The notes: generated by a model not told the origin, from the sequence alone. A stretch of DNA of 64,000 nt from Triglochin maritima (GCA_963682175.1 OY821775.1:6792501-6856500); one strand, 5' to 3'; numbered from the stretch's first letter, positions 49,028-63,019 are shown. Numbers and translations are program-made.

Positions 49028-52000
49028 CTATAACTTCGACTGCTGCCTCCATGGGCACCCACCTTCAAAAGCATGTTCAAGCACATCTTCCATTCGTCTG
49101 GCGAACAATATCTATATCATTAAAAAATGTGAAAAATTAGTTGCCATAAAGTAATCATATATTCGAGCTTTGGATACAATTTTGCAAACAGAAAGGTATA
49201 AGAATAATTAGTTGTGTACAACCAGATCTTTTTGCGAGGGAAGGAATGTAAACAACCAGGTATAATTTACAAAACTAAGAAAAACCAGTGGGGTGGAAAA
49301 ACAATGAAGAACATACAATTTGCGAGGGAAGGAATGTAAGCAACTAGGTATAATTTACAAAACTAAGAAAAAGCAGTGGGGTGGAAAAACAATGAACATA
49401 TAATTTGAGAGGGAAAGAAAAGAAACTGTCAACCCAATCTCATGACTCTACCATCTTTTAGTTGTCAAGTAACTTATGGTCGTCGCAAAATGTGTACTTT
49501 GAGAAAGTGAAGAGCTTGTCTGTGAAAGTTAATAGCAACCGAAAATAATAAATGAAGTTGAGACATATAGTACATAATTTGCACTTACATATCACATGCC
49601 GATGCAATTTATTAGGTTGAACTTGGTTTTAGAATAAAATATTTGTCAACTACAAAGAAACAATAATTCAGAGTAGGCATTATAAAGGCAATCTATGCCC
49701 TGGAAAAGATTTGTTGCTCAAAAATTTCTGTTCTAAGAAAGCTTACTGTCTAGAACTAAACCATGACAAGTATTTAGAGGTATCACCAATAAGTGCTCTT
49801 AAGTTGTACCAGCACACCTAAACATCCACATGCATGAGGCAAAGTGGCAAACCATTATCACATTAAAAGGCCCTAAAATATGACAGTACCTCAATGCTGG
49901 AAAGAACAGCTTTTGGAATCTCGGCCAAGTCCTTGAGATTTCTTTCAGGAAGGATGACTCTTTTTATTCCATAACGATGTGCGGCTAACACCTGCAAGCA
50001 AAACAAAGCAAAAAAAAAACACTTTTAAGAATAGTAGGATGGCCGATCAGGACCATGGCCCTGTATCTTTTATTTGCAAATTTCATAGAAGAAACACAAT
50101 GTAAAACACCCCAAAACAGAAACAACAAAAATATAATAATAATAATGTGAAGGCATATGGATCACATGGGAGAGAGGAAACAATTTCTTAGCTTCACAAG
50201 CAACTTCATCAAAGCATTATTGCAACTGATGAGGTCCCTCAGGACCTTCACCAAATGCACAGCAGGGCAGTAGATTAGCAATAACTCACATCCTACTTCA
50301 ATGTCCTAATATATTTTGATGTCAGCTTGACTTGCATGTGGACATGCATCTATAAGCTTAATATGCAGCGCACCATTTCTAAACTACAATAATTTCGAGA
50401 CCAATAACATTGAAAGATACTGGGCAATATCCCTTTAACAGACAATTAGAAGGAATATTTTTCTTTCTCACTCCAACCGAACACACCCTTTTTAGTTATG
50501 ACGATGTATAAAATCAGTTAGGTAAACAAAACAAATTACGATCCGGCCATAAATTGCCTTTCCCCCTGACCTTTGGCCTGGACTTGAAGAAAGGAAAGAA
50601 TATCAAGGCGAAAGAAGAGAGATTTTGAAGATTTTCTAGGGTAAATTGCTTCAGGACCAAAACTCAAGGACTTGGCCACTTGGGGGCGTTGCAATTTACC
50701 CAACTAGAAAGGGCAACCTAGGTGAACAAGGGTCCCCAGTTGTGAGGGTCAACGAAAGAAGTTAACCAAATGACTTTGTTTTACCGTTTTACGTATGAGA
50801 TCATCAGCAAGAATATGTTTCAGGTCTTTCAGTTATCTAAAACTCGAAGCCAGTAAGAAAATCGATAACAAATTACAATTTTTTTTGTATTGGTATAACA
50901 ATTACAATTTTGGTATGTACCTTGTCCTTAATACCACCGACGGGCAATACAAGGCCCCTAAGAGTCATCTCTCCTGTCATTGCAGTGTCAGATCTGACCA
51001 TCTTTTGGCTAAATAGTGATACCAGAGATGTTACCAAGGTAACTCCTGCTGAAGGACCATCCTTTGGTATAGCACCAGCAGGAAAATGTATGTGGACATC
51101 ACGACACTCCAGCAAATTTGTTTCGCCGGCAGCTGCCAGCTTGAAGTCTGCTGTCCTTGACCTCACCTGAAGTGGGAGAAAACACTAGCTATATGGGAAC
51201 AAAGCTGATAGGTTACATTATATTCATGAAAGACTCCGCTCGTACAAAATTAGAAAGGCAAATATAAACATCTCAAATTACATAATAAAATATAAGAATC
51301 AAACAATTAAATGTTTGCACAGCATTTGATTTACCTTTACTCATCTTTTGCCTAAGGAAATAAAAAAATACTCCCCTAAAACCAGTATGCATCAGAAATA
51401 GAAAACACAAATTATGCCAAATTAAAATTTTCAGGCATTGGTGATTGGTTTGTTATTCATAATATCAGAACTATACAAACAAAATACCAAAACATAGTGA
51501 AAAAACAAAAATCATTTATGTTGGTTCTACTGCAGAAGAAGCCACATGCAGCAAACATGTGCTACAAAGGTTGTGTTTGCACTTTGCAGAACATGAACAA
51601 GTGAAAATGGTTAGGCTCTACATTCTACAATGACACATTATATCGTGAAACAAACTGCTCCATCTTGCAGTAAATAAACTCCCCTTCTCATCTGACGAAA
51701 TACTTAATATGGAAGCATCTCACATACAATAAATTGCTCCGTTTAACTAACATCTCATATAATATGTTATGAATACCATTTCTATATGCGTCCCTTTTCG
51801 TACCAAAGAAAAAAATACGACTGAACAAAAACATGTAAAATGACTTTAGTTGAAGAGAAAAAGAAAAACAACAGTGTTGTTTAATGCCGACGATGGTCCA
51901 TAATGTATTGAAGATAGCCTAATGTGGCAATAACATACTAGGATCTTAACTATCTACGCTTTGGATGTCCTGACATAAAAAAAACTTCATAATATGCTAA

Positions 52001-55000
52001 AACTAGAAAATATTTTGATGAACAGAAATTGCATCAATCTGAAAAGAGTTACCCATGTTAGAGCAATCTGTGCCGACTCCTTGATAACATCACCAAGTTG
52101 CCCTGTGAGATGTAGATCACCCTTTCCAACCATCGATGATGCCTCAACAAATTGGACTTCTCCACCAAAGGATGTCCATACGAGCCCAACTGCCACTCCA
52201 GGCATTGCTACTCGTTCTGCAGCTTCTTTATCATCAAACCTAGGAGGCTGAATTCCAATATTGAAGTAAATAGATACACCACATAATAGAAACAGAATTG
52301 TTAAATCACAAAGAACATGTGATATTGTTCAGTATGATCTGTAGAAACTTATAATTCAACTTACCCCAAGCACCTTCTCCAATGTACTCTCATCAATAAG
52401 AAATGTAGAATCATTTCTAAGGGCGTTTGATATTTCACAGTTGTTAGCTCCCATAGGTATTACTTCCATCTCGACCTCAGCATCATCTGCTAGTCTAGTG
52501 TCTAGTATTGATGTACTAACTGATTTGCCAAGTGGAACTGGGTTATTTTTTTCAGCAAGTTTCACAGCAGCCACACGTGCCAGGGCAGCTATGTTTCTTT
52601 CCAAATTTCTCACACCAGCTTCTCTTGTATATCCCTGAATTATAAGTTTCACTGTATCCTGCAAAATTCAAATACTGTAGAATGAAGTATCTTAAAAGCA
52701 AACGTTACAAGTCAATATTTCAGTGTCATAGTAGTACCTGACATGGTTATAAACTTATATACAGCACCAATCGTGCATGCTGAGAAGGGATTCATCCATA
52801 ATTACAATAATATATACATATAAATCAGAGGGTAATAGTATAGGTTACCTAGATATAGGTTCAGACTCCACCTTTACTAAATGGTAGAAATCTATAATGC
52901 ATATCTATTGCATGAAGAATTGAAGAGTATATATATAGATCTTGTCCTGTTGACGCCATTTACAAATTTACATGACATGATTCGTGAAGCTTGAACTTCC
53001 AACTAATAGGAGGATATTAGCTGTTAAGTCGGTAAGAATTTAACAAATGCATCTTCTAAAGAACATGGGATTAGTTTTAGATTAAGAATATCCACCTTTG
53101 TCACACTAACTTTGCTTTTAGAGCTGCGTGTTTCTCATTCCATGAAATAGGGCTACAGAATTCAGTTCTTTAATCTATGTTATCTACTATACTAGATGTT
53201 AACCAATCACAGGAATCATCCAACTTATCTATCTTGGACATTCAAAGAAGATAATTACATTTTTATCTTAAGTTGGTAAACTATAAACCCACAAGAAGTC
53301 GATGCAAGCATTCTCTATGGGTCAAAGGTATGTCCAAAACCATTACACAACAGCTATACACATAGAAAAGTCAAGGAGAATCAGAACAAACGAGCACTAA
53401 TAGTTCATACCTCAGGAATATTAAGAAAATCTGATTGCAATCCATGTTGATCGAGGACCCGCGGGATCAGATGATTCATAGCTATTTTTAGCTTTTCTTC
53501 TGGTGTATAACCTGGCAGCTCAATAACTTCCATTCGATCCAAGAGAGGGGGAGGAATTCGTTGAGCTCGATTGGCAGTTGCTACAAATATTACCTTTGAA
53601 AGGTCAAATGGCACATTTAAATAGCTGAAGATGATTGTCAAGGAATAAGACAATAGCCAACACAAAATCTTAAAAACATATGAATTATTATTTTCATTTG
53701 GAAATAGTTCGGGCAAAATAGTAAGAATTATTTATTTATTTATGTTTCTTAACTTGTACATGATAGCCTTCAACATGAACGGGTTATATGGTACCTGTAG
53801 TAACAATAATTAAATAATGGCATGTAATGGACAGATAAGTGAGAGGAGTTATTGACCAGCAGAGGTCATAAAGCTGAATGCGCCTGAGCATGTACAAGAG
53901 CTTATGGTGCGGAAAGCTACAATCAAGTCTACAAGGAACAACTATTGCTCTAACTTCTAGGGGTTAGATTTGTCAGTGTTATAGCATTATCAGCATAACC
54001 CTAGCGCCATGCATGACAGCAGGACCCAAGTTATGAAATACCAAGTCAATAAAAGATGATGAACAATTATCATACACTAAATAAATTAAGTCCATTACAG
54101 AGAAGGATACTGGTCATTGAATGTCTTGTTTTGTTCAGGATCAAGAACCTCTAACAGTGCAGATGCAGGATCTCCACGTACGTCCGAACCTGTCTTGTCA
54201 ATCTCATCCAGCAACATAACTGGATTGTTAACACCCACCCTCTGCATTTGGGATAACAAAGCAACACTTACATAACATGAAATGATAGTGGATATAAAAG
54301 GGTAACAAAGTAGACAACCACAAAATAAAGCGTATAACAGTTTTTACCTTCAGTCCTTCGACAAGGCGGCCCGGCATGCTCCCAATGTAGGTTCTCCTAT
54401 GACCTCTTATATCAGCCTCATCCTTAACGCCACCCAAAGATATCCTAATGAATTTTCTGTTTAAGGCAGCAGCGATAGACGACGCCAATGATGTTTTTCC
54501 AACACCAGGTGGTCCAACAAAACACAGAATTGGGCCCCTAGCATCGGGTTTAAGCTGTAATTTAATTGATTGAACTTATTAGCAAATTATAATCCTCAAG
54601 CTAATCACTTCACAACATAAAATGAAATTATGACAATACAGATGTCAAGGAAAGAAGAGAACCTTTTGAACTGCTAGATATTCTATAATCCTCTGCTTGA
54701 TCTTAGTCAAACCAAAATGGTCATTGTCAAGTCGCTCCTTGGCAGCCCTCAGATGTAGTTCATGTTCATCACTAGCTTTTTGCCATGGAAGATCAGCAAG
54801 AAGCTCTAGGTACACACGGGAACTACTGTAGCCAGGTTGCTGAGGCTGCATTTTTCTCAGTCGCCTGATACATAAATTAAGTAAAAAATGCAACGATGAA
54901 GACCTCTTGTATTGAATTAATTGTTTCATGACAAACCTAGCCACCTAAAGTTGGACACAATTACACAAGACCAGGGAGACTACAACTGTGGAAATGCAGA

Positions 55001-58000
55001 TATATATCACCTGATTCACCTCATATCTTAATGGACTGGAGAAGCATATTTAGCATGCTTGGGAGAAACAAAATAACATCATTTTAATGAATATAATATA
55101 AAATACCATGACAACTCCCTGGACTCTTTTGGGTCAAAATTGATACATACTTTATCCAGTTTGAGAAACCAATTTGTTCCAATGTTTATGAAAAGTGTTA
55201 TATACTTAACATCAGGTTTGCTTTATGTTTATAGGACAAAGCAATTTCCCCATTGACTTAACATGATCATAACATGCTAAAAACGAATCAATGTAGACTG
55301 TAAAGTCAACAATCGGATGACTCTTGTTCAAAAGGATATAGCATAAGTGCAATCCATGGAGGATCAGCACCAAAAACGACAGTCGATAGCCTGACCTAAA
55401 GCTATTTGATCCAATGAACCAAAATGAAGGCAGCATATGATTAAGAAATGAGGTAGTCAGTCTGACATTAATCAATAATGCAGGGGAATAAACTACAACC
55501 ATAACCAATACTATTTAATGGTTTTATAACTACTACATACTGCAATTTTTACTATTTCTACTGAGCTTGCATTTTCTTTGAGCCTATAGCATTATTACCT
55601 CAACTCTCTCTGAGCATGTTTCCATATATTTGGAGGCATCCCGGCACTTTGCATTTTTCTCTCAAGGGCAGCTACATCATCCTCGTCATCAGCATTGTCC
55701 CCTAGCTCCTCTTTGATAGCCCTCATCTGAATAAGTATATGTTACCATACATGTAAGATCATAAATATTCAGGTAGACATAATAAATATAATATAATACA
55801 TGGAATTCTAACTTGTAAGCATGACTCTCACATCACGAGTTTATGATATATTTGGACACATTTATTGTGGCATGTTTGGACACTATTTTCAATTTCATAG
55901 TATACATATAATGTATAATATAGAGAGACTCCAATCCTTTTGCTAAAGACAAGGTATCTCATCAATAAATGGCTTCATCCAGAGTACCATCATGTTTAAG
56001 ACAACAGTGGCTCTATATAAACATGGATGTTCTGCCTTTAGACGGGATACAATTCATGATTCAGGAGAGAAATAAGAATAGTTAATGAGCACATTAGGAA
56101 CATTTAAAGGAGATAATGTAACACTATGTAGTGTCTATGAATCTGAGAAATAGAACGAGTACAGAGATGTACATTCAGTAATATAAATAAAAACTGGCAA
56201 CGCTTCAACATCAAAGAGGGAAGGAGCAAATATATTATGTTACTTTTTTTACTGGTACAAAAACAAATATCATGTTATCCACTACATTAAGCAGATCAAC
56301 AATATAAAATAAAGTTGTTAATTTCTGTGAGGTGAGAAAGTTAACCAACCTGTTGACGCAAGAGGTATTCTTTCTGGGACTTTGAAAGCTGCCCCTCTAC
56401 CTTTTGGGTTATCTTCTCTGCTACACGAATCGACTGCAACAACATAAGATAATCATAGTGTTGACTGAAGCGTTCTTTGGGTTCTTATGGTATTGCAAGA
56501 AAATCCAAAATTATGTGTAATTGTAACATACTATATGAAGGCTTAATGAAAGCATTACCTGCAAATGCCTTTCAACTAATTCAGTGGCCTTTAGGAGCCT
56601 TTTCTTCAAATCTACCGAGTCCAACATGGACAACTGCTCTTCAAAGCTTATCTCAAAGCTAGCGACAAATATGTCTGCCAGCCTGTGCACTGGAAGAGTC
56701 TCGAGCAGAACTTTTGTCCTTCCCACAGTTTTTTGCTTCTGGTAACATATATATTAAAAAAACATGAGAAAAACAACCATCATACTCAATACTAACTTAG
56801 CACTGGTACGACCTAAACTGTTTCATTTTTCTGTTGAATAGATAAGAATGTATACAATAAGTCATTATACAATAAGTCATTATTTTCAAATACATGCAGT
56901 CAGATTTTCTTACTGCTGGCTGAACATCGTCGTTTGCCTTACATACACTTTTCACTTCATAAGGTACGCAAAAAGCAAGAGCTCCAGGCTAAACAAACAC
57001 AACATGAAACCCCTACAGAAGGTCTTGAAGTACTCTCCACTCTTACGACTTGGATCTGAAAGTGCAGATTCCATTGAAGTTGGGGCTTCAAGTTTATAAT
57101 CATACTACGTTTTTTTGACTAAGTTACGTCCTTCTCCAAAAGCTTTCAGATCATATATAGCATCAGTTCATCATCAAAGTGATTTAAAATGTCAGTATAT
57201 TACACCTTTTGCTGACAGACCAATGTTTTTTCATCAGGATGCACTGCAGCTTCTTGAAAAGTTTAACTTGTTCTTTTAATTCAAAAACAGGAATCATGGC
57301 AGTTCATAGAAGAGTGTGTATTAATTATCAACATGGAGCTATGGACATAAGGTAAATTGAAAAGTATCTTCAAAACATTACCTGCTCAAGAACAGAGATA
57401 AGCTCCATTGCAGTAGCTTTGAATTGCCGAGATAGAGGAATAAGATCTGGGTCTTGTTCTGCTTGCTCCATCTCTGAGATAGACCAGAAAACAGGACCAT
57501 ATGTTAACAGATGTGGAAAAAACTTGTTTACTAAACAGGAAACTGACTTCCAGAGGTAATTTTTTTACATGGAACTAGATAGCCAAATTTGAGTTCCTCC
57601 TCAATTATGCTAAACAAGTATGAAGCTCTCTATGTTTCCTCAATGGACAGCACACTCTCAGAGATGTAAATTTAGTTTACCCTTTCTAACAAAATATATG
57701 TATTTTAAGTTTTAACAAAATACACTCAGCAAGCAAAGTTTAAATTATCAAATACTATCAAAATTTTTTGCAAGTACCAAAAAATGACAGTGATTTTGTC
57801 AATCTTGCAAGTTCTATCAAAACAATGTAATTGTGAAGTGAGACATGGTAGAAACAATATCAAACATGTCCCCAAATTGGAAGTACTATACACTGTTCTG
57901 AAAACCGGACCGGACCGGCCGGTTCAATAGGTTGAACCGTGAACCGGAGGCCTGTCCGGTCCGGTTCACCTCCCAAGCCCGTTTTTGCATTGAACCGGGC

Positions 58001-60549
58001 TGAACCGGGTTGAACCGTTAGGAAAAAAATATCTGTTTTTTTTGTTTTTTTGAATATTTATAATAGGATTTGAATATTTTGAATATTTTTTTGCTTAATA
58101 AATAATTAAATATGATTATTATATCTATAATATATATTTAAGACGTCTGACGTCACCGGTTCAACCGGTTCGATTCCGGTCCGACCCCGGTCGAACCTTT
58201 GACGTTGCCGGTTCGACGTCCGGTTCGGTTATGAAAACCTTGGTACTATATACTAACAGGCAATTATTAATATTCAAGTATCTGACTAAAACAGATCACA
58301 GCATCAAACTGAAGAATGGTGTGAATAAAAGTCTCTAATACAATGTTCTTAACCATCATAAAATTGTTATCCAAAACATAATTCAATTTTCAAACTGACA
58401 TTATCAAACATTGTTCAGTAACATCTTGCTTAATGGAAGAATGTAATTGCCATAATCGCATTAGAAAAAATTGAAACTTACCAATCCTCGTCATATCAAG
58501 ACGTGACACACGGGCAACATAATAGCTTCCTCTTGAACTAAGTTCCTGAACACTGAATCTGCACAATCCTTCAAGAACGACTATATAGGTCACCCTTCCA
58601 CTTGGTTTCTCTGCTCCTCTAGAGAGATGCAAAGCTCTTGCAGCAACACCACTGAAACAGATACCATCGCTTATAACAAGGACCAAGGCAAAAAAAGGCT
58701 ACAGGCTATTGACCCTACCACAGTCAAATACTCAAATGATACTCTTTCTGTTTTAACATATTAGATCAATATTCCAGAATTACAAATAAAGCTTCCACTT
58801 GGTTTTTCTGCTACTCTAGGGGGATGCAAAGCTCTTGCAGCAACACCCCTGAAACAGATACCATTGCCTATAACAAGGACCAAGGCAAAAAAGCCTACAG
58901 GCTATCGACCTTACCACAGTCAAATGAATTTTTTTTCTTTCTGTTTTAACATATTAGATCAATATTCCAGAATTACAAATAAAGACTTCATTCGAATCAA
59001 AGAATCAAAATTATAGAGGAAAAACATGGACGCCATGGACGATCAAATTTTTTTATATTTTGAATTTTCAAAGTGTTTTCAGCAAGCTGCAGCCTGTAAC
59101 CCAAGTTCCTCTGTACGTAAAATGAGATGAAGAAATGCCCAAAAGTTAGGTCACTGGAGAGAAGTTTGGATGTCTGAAAGAGGAGAGGAATCTATACTAT
59201 AATGAGAATGGCCCAAAAACATAAAAAATGACTGCACAACTTAGGCAACTTGAAGTTGTTGCATTATCTCCACAAGATATAACTTTGCATCAGCATTTTT
59301 CTACGTATGCTCATTGATACTCCATAGCATCAAATGCAGTTAAATTCCAACTTTCCTCTATTCCTTAGCATGTTTCTCAAGTGAGTTCCTATTTCCATGA
59401 ACCTGTAGACTAAACATAGGAACAGTGGAAAGCAATGAATAGCAGCAAACATTTTTAACCTAAAATCTTCAGTACTAACTTTTCTTCCAGAAGTTCACAA
59501 AGTTTTTCCAATTATGCAATCTTTATTCTCGTAACGCAGCATCTGACAAGTTGCACCTGCTTATATCTCCAAGTCAAACAAAGAGACCTATGTACATTCT
59601 GACTAGGAGTGGAAATGACCTCCCTTCAGAATGAACTAAGCCGCTTTAGAAAGTCCATAACACGAAAAAGAAAAAGAAACCTCTTGTGCCAGTGCATGGA
59701 TTCCTGAGGACTCTTCCCGTCCAGTTTTGTTGAACCTTCCGAAGATTCATTTGCCACACCTTCATGGAAAAAAAACACCCAATTACAACTTGTACATACG
59801 GAATTAGTTTGCACCCTACCAAAAACAAAACATTAACTGTACCAGGTGATATCACTGATCCAACACTTGCCGAATCCGCAGCAGAATCCCTTACAGGGAG
59901 AACACCAATCAAACCCTTCTCTTCCCTCTTCCAAAGCTCCTGCTCAACCAACTTCACACTGCAACCAATCGCCAACCAAATTTCAGAAAAGGAATCTCAT
60001 CTCCTCTAACCATTACATCACATGACACACCAAATTAAAACAAAGATGCCAGATATTACTCAAATTTCCAAATGCCTTCAACCAAACAAAATCTCACACC
60101 AACAAGGCAACAAGCACATCTACGAAGAAATTCCAACTCCAAGACGAACAAAACACGATCTTTTCCGAAACCAGAGCAGTAATTCAGAAACATGAGAACC
60201 AAACCACAACTTGAGAAACGAAATCATCGCCGGAATTTGACTTTCTAGTACCGAAATTCCCTTAATATTCAAGAGGTAACGAACCAAACTACTTCACACC
60301 AACGATCAAAACCTTCAAAAAAACAATCTTTCACGAAATCCAACAGCAACTCGAAGAGAAACAAAACGAACAAAAACACGAAACCTATAATTTTCTCATA
60401 ATTACGGAAAATTCAAAAACCCTAAGATCTAAGGGACGATACCTAGCGGGAGAGGTGCAGCGGATACGGACGATGGCGCCGGGGAGGAGCACCTTGTTCC
60501 TGAAGGGGAGGATCGCCAACCGACTCGGCAACTCCACTGGATCCTCCAT
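49028..60549 (-). CDS. LON2: Peroxisomal Lon protease (LON2), 17 exons
   Basis: LON2 is the ATP-dependent Lon protease and chaperone of the peroxisome matrix. Exons on the minus strand: 60549-60443, 59958-59843, 59759-59681, 58651-58482, 57473-57382, 56738-56559, 56433-56350, 55726-55599, 54864-54663, 54554-54348, 54241-54111, 53624-53411, 52658-52365, 52247-52053, 51166-50921, 49991-49890, 49111-49028. Total 2631 nt, 876 aa, near the ~888 aa of Arabidopsis LON2. Domains: N-terminal Lon substrate domain (about 10-260), AAA+ with Walker A GPPGVGKT (400-407) and Walker B VMLLDEID (463-470), and protease domain with Ser772 in KDGPSAG and Lys815 as the last codon of exon 15. The protein ends Ser-Lys-Leu, a PTS1 signal, which separates it from mitochondrial LON1. 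Introns carry an hAT element, a tandem 88-bp repeat and a duplicated piece of exon 4. Confidence 0.95.
49232..49407. repeat. 88-bp tandem duplication in a LON2 intron
   Basis: Two near-identical copies starting TTGCGAGGGAAGGAATGTAA at 49232 and 49320 lie in the last LON2 intron, differing at a handful of bases. Confidence 0.85.
57891..58242. mobile_element. hAT-type miniature element in a LON2 intron
   Basis: 352 bp between perfect 8-bp repeats GTACTATA (57883-57890 and 58243-58250). The ends start CACTGTTCTGAAAACCGG and, on the other strand, CAAGGTTTTCATAACCGAAC, an imperfect inverted repeat with CA first. Both subterminal regions are packed with CCGGTTC/GAACCGG words around an AT-rich core. 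No coding sequence is present. It lies in the intron between exons 4 and 5. Confidence 0.8.
58595..58984. repeat. Tandem duplication including part of LON2 exon 4
   Basis: Copy one (58595-58791) covers the first ~57 bases of exon 4 plus the adjoining intron; copy two (58792-58984) repeats it about 196 bp away within intron 3. The second copy keeps the acceptor (TTTCAG) and an open frame resembling the exon, with a few substitutions. Confidence 0.88.
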
Positions 60550-60567
60550 CCCAACCAAAATCTCACG

Positions 60568-60592
60568 GAAGAAGGAGAAGAAGAAGAAGAAG
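60568..60592. repeat. GAA microsatellite in the LON2 leader
   Basis: A GAA/GAG run, read as CTT/CTC on the transcribed sense, sits about 20-45 bp upstream of the LON2 ATG. A (GA)n run follows at 60650-60666. Such CT-rich leaders are common in plants. Confidence 0.75.
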
Positions 60593-60690
60593 TGATGGAA
60601 TCCTTCTTTTTAAGTGGTTGTTTCGTCGCCGTTCGGTTGAGCGGAAGAGGAGAGAGAGAGAGAGAGGAGAACTAATCCAGTAATTTATGT

Positions 60691-60701
60691 GTATTTATAT
60701 A
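60691..60701 (-). promoter_or_regulatory. TATA box of LON2
   Basis: On the minus strand the sequence reads TATATAAATAC, about 145 bp upstream of the LON2 ATG, followed by the CT-rich leader. This is a good candidate for the core promoter. Confidence 0.6.
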
Positions 60702-61068
60702 CGGATTTGTTGGTTACGTTTGGCGGAAAACCCCTTCCAACTTTGTGTATCCGGGGTTCATGCTCTTTGTTTTGCTTTCGGGTCCAACCAACTTCGAGGT
60801 GTGATTAGCTATAAATTGCAATTTACCCATCTTAACCTTCACTTTGAGGTTTGCAAATTGCAATTGCAACTTGACCTTGAAATATAATCTTGCTTTAGAC
60901 TTTAAAAATTCTACATTCCAAAAAATGGATGCACCCCTGTTGAACCAAGGACATAAATTAAGCATTCACCTTAATTAACACCGTTAATGGCTGAGTGAGC
61001 CTTTTCATGTAATGCAAAGTGGTTTGTGTTATTTTTTACCCCTTCAAGTAACAAAATCAAATACAATT

Positions 61069-62003
61069 GGGTTATTTGCTTGTGTGCCACCAAGAAACAA
61101 CTAAATCGGCTTTACGTCACTTGGTTCTGACTATTTGGTCTAATGTCATAGAAAATTAGACTATTTATCTTAATGTCATAGGAAAATAAAATATTTATCT
61201 TTATGTCCGTCTAAACGTTTGTTAAGTATAATAATATTTAATAAAATTTTGCAGAATCACTCTAAATAAACCAAAATTTCATAAAATTCATTATATATGT
61301 TGTAAAAATTACAAAAAATTACTCAGAATTTTTATTTATACTCTCTCATATCTATCTTTCAACTTTCGTTTCTTCTTTGTCTCTCACTAAACTTAATTAC
61401 TAAACTAATGAAATTCGATAACTTTTTAATTTTAAAAATACAAAATAATTATTTTTTATTAAAAAAATTATTTGTCTAATAAAAATTTATTTTTTATATA
61501 AAATGTGTTTTTCCAAAAATATTAAATTTTTTGTATAAAAATTCTTTTATCAATTATCAGATTCTTGTACTAAAAAATTAAAAATCATGAATCTGAAATA
61601 AGATAGATAAAAATAAATAATTTTTAGAATTTTTTTTATCGAATTTCATTAGTTTAGTAATCAAGTTATTAAGTTTAGTGAGATAAAAGAAGAAATGAAA
61701 GTTGAAAGATAGATATGAGAGTATAAATAAAAATTTAAGTGATTTTTTTTAATTTTTACAACACATATAATGAATTTTTGATTTATTCAAGATGATTCTG
61801 CAAAATTTCCATTAAATATTAATATACTTAACGGACGTTAAAGGAAAAGTTAACGGACGGAATGACATAAAGATAAATATTTTATTTTCCTATGACATTA
61901 AGATAAATAGTTTGATTTTTCTATGGCATTAGACCAAATAGTGAGAACCAGGTGGTATAAAGTCAATTTAGTTGTTTCTTGATAGCATCCAAGCAAATAA
62001 TCC
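61069..62003. mobile_element. MULE-type foldback element with ~370-bp inverted repeats
   Basis: 935 bp flanked by a perfect 9-bp duplication, AATACAATT (61060-61068 and 62004-62012). The arms are long inverted repeats of about 370 bp each, beginning GGGTTATTTGCTTG on the left and GGATTATTTGCTTG on the right. They contain the same ordered blocks, for example CTATTTGGTCTAATG and AGGAAAATAAAATATTTATC. The short centre is AT-rich with no transposase frame. A 9-bp duplication and long inverted repeats are typical of Mutator-like elements. It lies about 0.4 kb upstream of the LON2 TATA box. Confidence 0.92.
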
Positions 62004-62012
62004 AATACAATT

Positions 62013-63000
62013 TCATAAAGGAAGGTCTTTGTTGACGTTTCCAAGTGGGGATAAAGGGAGTTTAGTCTTTAGACAAAGATTTTATTTGAAAATTGGTAAA
62101 ATCGTAATTAATTTACTATATAAATGACAACACAAGTCACAACCTCAACAATCATAATATAACAAAAACTCAACAAATATACAAAATTGTAAATTTTGTT
62201 TTACAATATATCAAGTAAGAGCGCAAAGTAATGCAATTTCCACCATCATATATAACTTTTTATTTGCGTTCGAATTAATATGTTTAGGGGGGGGTGATCA
62301 ACAAATCTACAGGAAGACATGTGTAATTAAACGTGATTCTTTCGGTATTTTTCGGAACTAAAGCCTAAAGCTAAAGGTGTTATTCTGACCCAAAAATGAC
62401 AGGGGTGTTAATGAAAATAATCCAATAAACGTACGAATGTGATCTGAAGCTACCGTGATCCATTGAAGACCAACTCTACCGTGCGATGCAAGGATAACGC
62501 GTTTAAATTATTGCCCAAGTGGGCCCCGCAACATGTGGCGATGTGCCGATGACCACCTCCAGATTGGTTCCGTGTCACATTATTCAATTCGTCTCTCTCA
62601 CGGATCAACCTCCACCGTCAGATGACCATTCTACGGTGAGGATCCACTGGCGTTCTCATCGTGCTTTCTAGTGGTACTTTCTTCAGCTTTGTCGCTTTGT
62701 GTTATTATTGTGTACTTATCTTCGGATATGGAAAATAATTAGAAAGCAAACATCACTTTAATCATATCTATTAATTAAGTTAGTGGAATTCTGAAGATCT
62801 ACCAACTAAGAAAATTACATTTAATCATTGTATTAGGCTTGTTAATTGTTATGCTCGCTTTGTATGTATCCCACCAACACCAAGAAACCAATCATATCAA
62901 GAAATGAACATTGTATTTACTATTAAATCAATGTCTGCGAAGGCAACCGTAGACGAAAAATCTTCAATCGTCACACCTTACGTTGGCGGGAAGCACGAGT
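62013..63000. other. Intergenic spacer right of the MULE
   Basis: Mostly AT-rich, with a GC-richer patch at about 62440-62660. No gene or bounded element is recognised. Confidence 0.45.
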
Positions 63001-63019
63001 GGACAAAAAAAATGCACAT

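Noticed and set aside
55212..55508. 98-codon minus-strand frame inside LON2
   Set aside because: It lies wholly in an intron between exons 8 and 9 and resembles no Lon segment.
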